Part shown: positions 37,545 through 47,257 of the stretch, one piece after another | Layout: each line of letters begins with the position of its first letter | How positions within the stretch are numbered: the stretch's first letter is position 1 | NCBI GenBank assembly: GCA_905250885.1 | Contig: CAJNOQ010000269.1 | Coordinates: 1-58,215, forward strand | Direction: 5' to 3' | DNA length: 58,215 nt | Source of the DNA: Didymodactylos carnosus | Lineage: Eukaryota > Rotifera > Eurotatoria > Philodinida > Philodinidae | Notes under the pieces: generated by a model | Told to the model about the DNA's origin: nothing | What the model saw: only the letters and a program-made list of their open reading frames with translations | Databases searched by the model: none | Translations under genes and position numbers: made by a program

Positions 37545-38371
37545 TTTCACTTTAACTGTGATTACTGGTGATTGCATTCTGGTGTTGTTTTTTTTACTTT
37601 TATATATAATTTGGTTTTGATTAATTTTTAAAGTGCAATTTCTTTCATTCTATAAAAAAAATTGTGTACGCCTTATGTACAAAATCATCATATTTGTCCA
37701 ACATTCATAATTATTTTTATTATTAACATTTATACCAAAAATCTCATTTCAAATTTTGTTACTAAAAGTGCTTTTATGAATATTCCTATTTGTTCGATGA
37801 TGAAGAGAGACAGAGATCACTACTATAAAACAACAAATGATAACATCAAACAAAAATTAGACATTTGTCATGTACAGCAAAATAAAGTTAGATATAAAAA
37901 GCGAGGACATCGATGGACAAAAAAGTGTTTTAAAAGATTCCAGTCTGAGTTAGATTGGAAATTATTTACATAGAAAATAAATCACGCCCGTACACGACAC
38001 AAATCGATATAGTGACTGATGATAGATTTCATGGAATGAATCTGATAGGCTAAACAAAATAAATATAGAGTAATTATTAAAAACTTATGATTCTTAGCAT
38101 TTCGATGGTAAAAACAAGATCAAAAACAATTAAAAAAATAAATAAAACAAATTAAAACAAATAACATCCTTTTGAAGCGAAGAAGATAAATAAGAGATAA
38201 TAGCTGTCAGAGACTTATCCATTTTGTCCTCCTTCCTGTACGAATACTTAGTCGTCAATTGTATATAGTGCCTATAGTGTTCACCCAATTGACAGCCATG
38301 TATTCGTACGGCAAGAACAAAAAAATGAGCCATTCTAAAACTTAACTGATGGTTACTCTACACATCTGGAT
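37545..38371. other. Convergent 3' region between UCP4 and Flower
   Basis: Both neighbouring genes end here, so it should hold two 3' UTRs. An inverted pair GTACGAATAC/GTATTCGTAC is at 38237-38246 and 38299-38308, with CAATTG blocks between. The open frames 37662-37973 (+) and 38130-38333 (-) show no known motif. Confidence 0.5.
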
Positions 38372-39311
38372 CTATTTCTTTGGCGGCATCAATTCATTAA
38401 ATACCGAATAGCTGAATGGTTTATCATTCATCGGTGGAACCACAGAAGGATCATCTGTCAGAGGTTGACCTCGGTTTGCGCTAGCTCTCGCCAACATTTC
38501 TTCACGTGTCGCTCTAAACAAACATTCAATGAATTTTCACATACTTTTAATCCAGTTTTATACAGCTTACTTTTTTCCAACTGCTAACATGAACTGTACG
38601 GCACCGTTAACAATTAAACAGATAAAACCAAAGACTATAGAAATCGAGTGGCAAAGTATCAATGGTATGAACGGCGGTCTAAATAAAAACTTACAATACG
38701 TTAAAATTGAAAATTAAACTGGTTTTTAATTTTCTCTAACATTGTGTACAGTAAAGCTTTTTGCCATGGAGGACGCTTCTCCGAAAAGTTTGCGACTGGT
38801 CGAGTAAATTCAACAAACTGACAACATATTGGAACTTCAAACATGATCATGGCAAAACCAAGAGCACTAAAATATAAAAAATTTTATTTATAGATAATGA
38901 GAAATAGTTTCGAAGCAATGAAATAAAAAGCAAAACTCACATCAAAATAATACCACTGGCAATGCAACTGGGATATATACTCAGTGCTCCAATAACTCCA
39001 CAAATCATCGCCACTAAAACATATCTAAACTACATTATCAAACAATCATATATAAAAATTAAAACAATAACAACAAAATCTAACTGAAAATAAATGATAG
39101 ATTAAACTGACTTCTCTTTTTCAACTGCTCTAACAATATCATAATTCCATCGATGCTACAATTTACATATCACTGATTTATGAGAGAAATTACCTATGCC
39201 AGTTATAACTGCCACTAATCGTACGAACCATCTAAACCAGAATGTGGTTCCTTCAACCTGCGGCTGTTGACGGTCTGCATCGAGTACAGATTGAATTGTC
39301 TGCGGTATCAT
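38372..39311 (-). CDS. Flower-family membrane protein (calcium channel flower)
   Basis: Flower proteins (CACFD1 in vertebrates) are small multi-pass vesicle and plasma-membrane proteins reported to act in Ca2+ entry, synaptic-vesicle endocytosis and cell competition. Five exons in transcript order: 39311-39194, 39013-38941, 38866-38741, 38678-38571, 38513-38372; all phases fit, giving 188 aa, near the fly protein's length. Seen: hydrophobic FWFRWFVRLVAVITGI, a second hydrophobic stretch GVIGALSIYPSCIASGIIL, then MIMFEVPICCQFVEF, the family's membrane Glu-Pro-Cys-Cys region (usually EAPCC), followed by FSEKRPPWQKALLYT, another membrane stretch, and LAVGKKATREEMLARAS, matching the family's GKK...EEMRAAA end. 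An acceptor-like TTTGTTACAG lies about 26 nt before the ATG. It is divergent from the CLCC1-like gene. Confidence 0.9.
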
Positions 39312-40191
39312 GACAACGATAAAGCGTTTTGTTTATATCTGTAACAAAACCGATCAAAGAGTAGAAAAATCAAGCCATTGAAAGACTCAAACTCGATTCT
39401 TATATCACACTCCTTTCGTGATTAAACATATAATGAGTCATGCCAGTATCTCTTTACAAAAACTCAAACAGTGATGTTCCTTTTCCTTATTCGATAAAAG
39501 ATACAGAAATAAAGAAATATGACCAACGGGAATTAAAAAAGGAGCGCTCATGTATGTGATCAAGATGGGTGCCCGATCATTTTTCTACTGACAATCGTGA
39601 CTGTCAATGTACTTTCAGCTTGACACGTGTTTATAGTCGTGATTATCTGTAGAAAAATTATCAGGCATTTATGTTGACTCATGTAATGCTTAATGATTAG
39701 TACACAGAATGCTGCAAAATCCATACAATTATTACGTTGATTTCGACGATGACTTTCTATGGTTTGTTCTTTATACGCTTTAAGTTTTCTCTTGTTACCT
39801 TTTTGCTCGCCATCTTATTGGTTTCGAAATTTGTTCTAATAAGGAACACTTCCAATTTTTGATTCGCCGAAGTTTCTCGTCCAATGATTAAAATATTACA
39901 ATGTTACTTTCAAAACGACGATCAACATCTTGAAAAAAGCAAAACACAAAGCCTTGTAGTTCTTCCAGATGTACAACTGTCAATGTACATTTCTAGTAAC
40001 TCTAGTGTTCTGTAGTTCGTCCAGTTTCCAACACACGCTTGAGGCTGTAATGGTCAGTAAACGTGCATTAATGCTGACGATTTATGATTTTGCATCGTTC
40101 AATGGCCTATTTCAGGGAAACATCAACAGTGATGTGACTAAACTTTTATGTCCCCAATGTTCAGGTTTCTGACTATTTTGGTCTATCGTAG
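39312..40191. promoter_or_regulatory. Shared divergent upstream region of Flower and CLCC1
   Basis: 880 bp separate two genes that point away from each other, so this stretch probably holds both promoters. No TATA box or known operator is convincing. A plus-strand open frame (39969-40172) has no known domain and lacks splice support. Confidence 0.4.
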
Positions 40192-43100
40192 ATGTTTCTA
40201 GTTTTTAAACGTCATTCACTTACTTTTGTCTTCTGTTTGATACTGGTGGGGAACGCGTATGCATGGCATGATATTTATGATATATTCAAAGATGCGAAAG
40301 ATCAAGTGAAAGAATCAGTTGGCGATGCTGTAGATTTTGCATCAAAGAAAGTAGTTGAAAAAGTCAACAAGCACATCCACGTAGTGAGTTTCTGAAATTA
40401 TACAAATGCGATATTGATAATAAAAAAAACCTATTGTTTTCTCTTTAGAAAGGTGATCAAGAATGTCCACAAACATTTAAAACTGAATACCGAACATTAT
40501 TAGCAGCTTACAGACAATTTATTGGTGATTTTATCGGAAAGTTTCCTGTAGGCACAGAAATATTGAAATTGAGCGACAGGATCCGATAACAACTCAAGTT
40601 TCTTTCTCGTTCTTGCAGTCTTATGAATCAGCTCGTTATCGATTACTGACTGAGATAACAAGAGGTGAATTCGAACGATTAAAAAGATTTTCATCGTCGT
40701 CTGCATATGATTCGAAAATATTAAATGATGCACATGTTGTAACAGACATCTTAAAGAAAATTTTTATTGCAATTGAAGAAGATAAAGCAAAGGAAAGCAA
40801 ATGGACAAACTGGTTAAGAGCATTCGATGTTAATTCTGCTCTGAAAGTATGTCTTCAGAGCGATACTTGATATTACTCATGTTCAAATTTTTGACTGGGT
40901 TTTAGGGAGTCTTCTTATTATTAGCAATCTTATCCATCAGTTTTTTGAGTATTCACACTCATGTTCGTCGAGGTCGATGGTTAACAAGTTTTTTTATCAT
41001 AGCATTTGTAATATCGGTCGCACAAAATTGGTACACTTTATATCTGGTAAGATGCTCTATCTATTCTAAGATAAAAATGTATTATACGTTTCAAGTTAAG
41101 AGACAGATGATCACTTCTCAAATCTAAATTTGAAAAAATGATTTTCGGTTGAAATATGCACAAGAAACTCACTGGTATAACTACAAGGTTTTGCAAAATA
41201 TTTTGTAGACTGGTAGATTTACCATCGATTAAATATAGAATCGCCTAAATGCCGCAGATGTTGACGTTATTTCGATGTATTTTGAGCGAAGAATGGAAAC
41301 ATCGAAAACTAATTTTTGTAAATCTTGCTCTTAGAAGGTTGTTTGACCAAAAATATTTTTTCGATCGGGTTGCGCCATGGAAATCCGATACGAACACTGA
41401 ACGGAAACTCCATGGAAGTCCAGGATCACTGAAAATCAAGATCTCCCTTCATTACTAGTTGAAAGTGGACATTTTGGGCTATAAAGCCATGTAAAACATC
41501 CACTATGTTCGGAAAACTAGATTGGTTTTTCCGAAGACTTTTTCAAATTCCACCTTCAAAAACGATTTTCAAGATATGGCCATCGGTCTCGTGAGGAGAT
41601 GCGTCCTCTTCTTAAACTCGTTGCCAGTTTGTAGAGAACACCTTCACTGGTATGCCTAAACAAAATCTATTCAAGTATTGACAGATATCAATTAATGGAG
41701 TTCAAATTCTAACTAAATAGAACTCGAGATCATTGACTATTCTGATTTATAGTCAATGATCTCGACTCGTTCTAGTTTGATTAAAAGGATGAAGATAAAA
41801 AAGTTATTTGATTGGTATGAGTTGATCACTAACTAATGGTAATTGATGTCAGTTGTTAACACTGTCTGTGTCTTAGGCGTGTGAAAAATGATGAGATTAT
41901 CAACTTCTAAAGCTGCGAGTGATTCTTGATTTTAGCGTGGCTAGATAGGTCAAAATGCCTTTTACAATTCTACGCTGAACGAGGAACAAACATTTTTTCA
42001 AAAATGGATTTTGAGACACATCGAACCATTTAATTCGTCTTCTTATGCATCTTGAGTGGTCAGACACTATTTTTCATTCATAAGAACCCATTTTTGAAAA
42101 ATTTTGTGTTCCTCGAGAAAAAAAATGAGGGGGGCCAAAGACACAATTTCTGAAGCGAAAAAACTCAAGATATACTTCATTCGACGCAGTTTTTTACGCG
42201 CTCGCGAACATGTAAGACGCTGATCGCGAATATGTTGCTGGTTATTGTTTGAAATGCTGGTTTGCTAGTGAAAAATCGAGATCAATTGGAATTTTTACAA
42301 CATATTGTTTCAGTGATTTCTCTCATTTTTTAAGAGATCTCAAAAAGTTGTTGACAGAGACCGAAATACTAGGCTACACAATGCTATTTGACTTTTCTTC
42401 TAGATCTTTGCTAAAAGTCGAAATTTCAGCTTAGAGTCCGATTTGACAGTATTTTCGGATTTCCTCAAAAGCAAACACATTTTCAAGATGTTTTTATACC
42501 AAAATGAACAGCCCTACGTGCTCTACGAAACTGCTGGTTAGAGACCTGCACGGTTTAAGGAATGTGACCCGACAACCTTATGGGCAAAGAAAGCAATCGT
42601 TAATCGGCTTTGTCAATCGGCAACATTTTCGACGGATTTTTGAAAATCACTTCAATAAAAACCTGCTCCAGACCGAACAAAAAGTTTTGAAACTTTCTTT
42701 TCCAGAAAAGCTATGTCTACGTCTTTGAGTTAACATATCCTAGAAGTCTGGATCGATTCTGAGATCATCAACTTCTCATCACTGGGTGATTCTTACCGAA
42801 AATCACTCTTAACGTCTGCACAAAAATAAATGGAGAGTTGGGGTTTTCAGAATTTTATACCGGGACAACTGATGATAAACATCGGCGCTTTCAAACGCCC
42901 GATTTTCAGATGGCTGTCTGATCAGTGACCAACAGTTATCAGGTTGCCAACTCCTAGAGCTATGCCTGTTCCTTGACCGCAGCATGGTGACTACATATCA
43001 CAAAACGTGGTTTTTAAAAATTTGAAGTAAATATTGTGACAAAAGGCAGAGTGATCTAGAACACATGCTACCATTGTTTTGAGACTATAAGGCGTAACAG

Positions 43101-44199
43101 CAAAGAATCATGGATGCCTCAGAAAAATGTCTAGCGTCTGAAAGTTTTAGAAAATATTGGGATCAGTAGTTTACCATAGAATTGTAAAAGGCATTTTGAC
43201 CTATCTAGCCACGCTAAAATCAAGAATCACTCGCAGCTTTAGAAGTTGATAATCTCATCATTTTTCACACGCCTAAGACACAGACAGTGTTAACAACTGA
43301 CATCAATTACCATTAGTTAGTGATCAACTCATACCAATCAAATAACTTTTTTATCTTCATCCTTTTAATCAAACTAGAACGAGTCGAGATCATTGACTAT
43401 AAATCAGAATAGTCAATGATCTCGAGTTCTATTTAGTTAGAATTTGAACTCCATTAATTGATATCTGTCAATACTTGAATAGATTTTGTTTAGGCATACC
43501 AGTGAAGGTGTTCTCTACAAACTGGCAAAGTTTGAGGATATGTTTAAGGAGAGGACACCCTCTTTAACTTAAAAATAGCAATAGTTGTGAAACTATTTTC
43601 ATTTATGTAGGAGGCCCAAGCAAAAGTTGATGGTGTGCTAATGAAAAAAATGCCAAAACATTGTCAGGGGCACTCGATGGGACTTTTTGATATTATTAAA
43701 TATAAATTTGGAGGATTATTATCTATACCAAAAGACGAATGTTTAGAATTTCACAAGGCGATGCGTGCCACGCCACATTCACAAGTAACTCCATTTCAGG
43801 TAAGAAATATGAGAATCGGCTATCATAAATAAGATGCGGGCAATAGAACCTCATCGAAAGATTTTTCTTTGAAAGAGACAGGTACTTACTTTTATTTCTC
43901 TATTGTTGATTTAGGCTCTATCAGTGACTTTCGCCCAATTGTTCTTCACACCGTTGGGAATAATCGGGGAAAGTTTATCACAGTTTTTTGCCGGAACGAT
44001 GTTACATGTTCCGTTTTATATGTGGCCTATTATAATTGTGCTCATCCTCGTTATATTTATTATGCTGATGTTAATTTATTCTCGCTACGAATTACATTTA
44101 CCTTTTATGTTGGGTTCGATTCGTCCATCAGCTGCTATTCAACACGTTGGACTACCTCAGCAATTGGCAGAGCCACAAGCTCAAGATGCTATAGAATGA
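40192..44199 (+). CDS. CLCC1: Chloride channel CLIC-like protein 1 (CLCC1/MCLC family)
   Basis: ER-membrane protein reported as an anion channel. Six exons: 40192-40380, 40449-40547, 40619-40846, 40906-41046, 43611-43799, 43915-44199, all joining at phase 0; 376 aa. Seen: signal peptide at 1-24 (FVFCLILVGNAYA), a luminal charged domain, transmembrane segments at about 173-190, 199-219 and 315-337, the family block NWYTLYL followed after splicing by EAQAKVD and KKMPKHC, and QALSVTFAQLFFTPLGIIGE, which matches the conserved PTKALAVTF region. It is shorter than vertebrate CLCC1 because the long cytoplasmic tail is nearly absent. Intron 4 is 2564 nt and contains a large perfect inverted repeat. 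The ATG follows TCGTAG directly, an acceptor-like site, so the first Met is plausible but not certain. Confidence 0.88.
41600..43560. mobile_element. 2-kb foldback element with >330-bp near-perfect inverted arms, in CLCC1 intron 4
   Basis: About 41600-41972 is the reverse complement of about 43179-43560. From 41654 to about 41970 I found no mismatch. The outer ends differ by one ~10-nt gap. Each arm carries its own perfect hairpin with 16-bp stems (CGAGATCATTGACTAT, 41725-41740 with 41749-41764). The ~1.2-kb middle has another inverted pair around CGAGGAACA (41979-42007 and 42089-42117) and no recognisable transposase; frames at 42249-42434 and 42504-42728 are short and unfamiliar. Outer target duplication not resolved. 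Confidence 0.88.
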
Positions 44200-45400
44200 T
44201 CGTAATTGTAACACTAGCTGTCTTGAATTTTATATTTATTTTTGCAAATTTTTTATTTTTCTTATTTCGACTTATGGACAAAAACATTTGCCATTTTTAC
44301 GAAAACTAAATGATGTTAAGTGTACGAAGAGAGTTGAAAATGAAGTTCATGAAGTTCATTTTACATGCTGATAGTATATATAGATAAAAGTGCAAAATAC
44401 TTCGACAGTCAAGAGAGAAAAAAAATAAAATATAGAAACAAGGAATATCAAGTCATTAAAAAACATTCTCACGATCTCTTGATGAATAAAATTACTCAAA
44501 ATATAGTTTGGAACATTTTCGTAGCAAAAAAAGCGGTATTAATCAAAATTATTTCGATTTTCTAGAGGGGAACCTCACCTTTGTATATATAATATGTGTA
44601 CTTTTGACAGGTCATACAGTACTGAAATAGTGAATATATTTCTAACAACAATAACCTTTAAAAATAAAGAATATAGAAAAATAGGAAGAAACCTGGAAAT
44701 GAAGATCTAAACTATGCGGACTATTATCTTTAAGCAGTATCTTGAAGCCGTCCCAATTGATCGTGAAAATGTTTTATAGTGACTTTTTTTGTCAACGAAT
44801 TTTCTTAGCGGGATCCCATCTTTCAGATTTTGAGGGAAAACCTTGAACATATGCCATTCGATTCAATTTTTCACGTAGACTACGAATATCATATTCATTT
44901 TGTGCACAATAATATCCTATTGGTGAAATCGGGTCAATATGAGCCAATATTCGTCACATTTTTCGCATTTTTTCATTTAGAGTCTGTTCTACACGTTCTG
45001 GAACACGTTTCTTCATCATTTTTACCTTTGAAGTTCATAAAAAAGAGAAAATAGCGTTCCTGATACTTCACTTGAACTTGACACTGATTTTCACTTGAAT
45101 TTTATAGAGCAAAGAACTTTATGAAAATCTTATTTCAGTACAAATGAGACCCTTAGGGGGTTGATCTGGATCAGAAGTGGTACTCATCTATGATAAACAA
45201 AAGAATTCTTTCATGAATTAGGAAAGCGCTTAGGAAGCGCGAGAAAAATGCATGTGATATTCGTAATCAGCATGATCGATTACATATATTTCGCCGAAAG
45301 TTTTAGGAGAATTCGAAAATCTGAGTAACCAGTTTTGTTCAGAATTTTTCGCTGGTCACGGCTGTATAGTTTTTTCCGAAAAATATGTCAGGATAAAAAA
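44200..45400. other. CLCC1 3' flank and spacer
   Basis: Possible polyadenylation signals occur around 44427 (AATAAA, over 200 bp from the stop). The open frames 44365-44565 and 44830-45054 have no recognisable motif. No conserved exon was seen. Confidence 0.45.
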
Positions 45401-46130
45401 TGACCCTAACGCTACGACTCGTTTCGAACCAATTTATTTATTTTTCTTGTCTAAAATTGTCATACGGTGTGTATTTTTTGTTTACTTTCGACGAATAGAA
45501 ATTTATCTTCGATCAATACATAGTCAATATCAACAGAAATCTGACATGAGATGTTTCACGCTAATGATTTTTCATTTGAATCGTCCGCTAGAAAACATGT
45601 TTTTTGGCACAAGAAAACTAGATTCGATCGTTGTACAAACGTAGTGAATAAAATATTAGAAAAAGTGTAGGTTAACCTCCAACGAAATAACAGATATTAT
45701 TTTTAACAAGGACAAGGATAACACTTCGAACATTTTTATTTTTCTTAATCACAATAATTGAATATCAGTTTGGTTCGTACAGATCAGTTGAACGATGTAC
45801 ATTGCATTGTAAATATGGTTATAAAACTAGATTTGATTGTAATTAAATTTATTTTTTGTAAAAGAAGTCCTTGTAAAAATGATGCAAACCATTCAGAAAT
45901 TATTTTTATAGTCGTGGAATTAATCGGCAGGATTGTCCTAGACATTATTCATGTGTTATATCGCCACAGATGCGTATGCTGTTTACTGTCCAAAAAAAAA
46001 TTTAACAAATAATTGGATCATGCCCAGGACAAAATGAAATTGGCATATGCATTCCTCTCGATGTACGAAGGAGTTACAATGTGAAGGTGATATGCAATGT
46101 TGTGGTAGTTGTCCGCGTTAATGTGTTAGA
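45400..46130 (+). pseudogene. Probable decayed cysteine-rich gene with a WAP-like domain
   Basis: Protein-like text is broken by stops and shifts. At 46021 one frame reads CPGQNEIGICI. With a one-base shift the next bases (from 46062) read CTKELQCEGDMQCCGSCPR, a stop, then C. The cysteine spacing (C-x5-C-x5-CC-x2-C-x3-C) matches the WAP four-disulfide core. Upstream, 45540-45660 reads as open text such as FESSARKHVFWHKKTRF, and 45860-45980 has further cysteine-rich scraps. The shift, the stops and lack of clean splice sites indicate a broken copy. The domain call is by pattern only. Confidence 0.35.
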
Positions 46131-46312
46131 CCGGTTTAAAAGTTCAGAAAACTCTCATGTTAGTTATAAAATTTGTTTTTTGTTTTGACTGTTTTTTTGT
46201 TCAAAGATAAACTATTATGTATCTACCTGAATTGAAAATGACTATCGAATAGCTGAACTATGCTTGTATAATGCGACATGTTTCTCTCTATGTGTACTGA
46301 AAGAAGTACTTT

Positions 46313-46372
46313 AGTGAATGTACTGGAGATTGAGTACTTAGGTACTTGCTTAGGTACTTACTTTTGCTACTT
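46313..46372. repeat. Reiterated GTACTT-word repeat
   Basis: Starts TAGTGAATGTACTG and continues with GAGTACTT, AGGTACTTGC and TTAGGTACTTAC. The same 14-nt opening and GTAC-word style recur at 58092-58215, so it is a dispersed family. It abuts the next palindromic element. Confidence 0.55.
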
Positions 46373-46784
46373 GGGCCCATGATTCTTGAAGACCCGTTTT
46401 TCTGAAAAACCAGTTTGTCAGAAACTCTAAAAAATAACCAAAACCTTTTCTTAATGAGGCCTGATTGTGACCTGCAAATTTCTGATTAAAAATAAGATGT
46501 CTCCCAGCTCTACACGACCTGTCTTTGCAAAATTACAGAATTTACAAGAAAACCCCAAATATTCATTGTCAGCTCAAAGATACAGAAATAACAAATTAAT
46601 TTAGGGCTTTTGTTGTAAATTCTCTAACTTTGCAAAGAACGGTTGTGTAGAGCTTGGAGACGTTTTATTTTAATCAGAAATTTGCAGGTCACAATCAGAC
46701 CTCATTAAGAAAAGGTTTTGATTATTTTTTAGTTTCTGAAAAACTGGTTTTCCAGAAAACCAGATCTTCAAGAGCCATGGGCCC
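46373..46784. mobile_element. 412-bp palindromic element bounded by GGGCCCATG
   Basis: Both ends start GGGCCCATG, and the arms (about 46373-46570 and 46590-46784) match with few changes, including CAAAACCTTTTCTTAATGAG and GACCTGCAAATTTCTGATTA. Almost the whole element is arm, with very little loop. Non-coding. No clear target-site duplication. Confidence 0.82.
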
Positions 46785-47257
46785 GGATCCTCGAACGCTC
46801 ACTTTGATTTAAAAGCATCTTGACATTTCTAACTTGTAATCTGAAAAACGTTTCTTTGTGATACTTATTTATTCTGAAGCATCCGTTATATATATCTAGA
46901 AATCATACATTTTGTCAGGGTTTTCTTCTGCGCTGTTTTCCTCCTTTTACATATCGAATATTCCGTCAGACAACATCAGATTTGATTTTAGCGTGCTCCA
47001 GTTTTTAGAGGTAAGTTTCTCAATTTTAGTTCCGATTGAAACTACATTCATTATATTTACTTTTACTCAATACCATGTAGGCTGTTATAGTCATGTTTAT
47101 TTAGAAAATTTGTTATTGCACAGGTATTTTATTAAAAAATATCATGGTTCTACCAGAAAACAAATATAAAAGATGAAAAAATAGATAACAAAAAAAAATC
47201 ACCGTAATTTCGTTGTTGGAATACTATCACAGAATGCTTTGTCTATCTGATACGTTT
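46785..47257. other. Spacer and 3' flank of the PX/SH3 gene
   Basis: Minus-strand AATAAA (plus TTTATT at 47128-47133) lies about 125 bp past the PX/SH3 stop and is a plausible poly(A) signal. The plus-strand open frame 46912-47169 has no known motif. Confidence 0.5.

Noticed and set aside
37662..37973. 103-residue plus-strand frame between UCP4 and Flower
   Set aside because: It lies in expected 3' UTR sequence; composition and lack of motifs suggest chance.
39969..40172. Extra first exon for the CLCC1-like gene
   Set aside because: The frame has a stop before 40192 and no donor joining it in phase; the signal peptide begins cleanly at 40192.
42249..42728. Possible transposase inside the CLCC1 foldback
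   Set aside because: The frames are short and show no catalytic DDE/DDD or zinc-finger motifs; the element seems non-autonomous.
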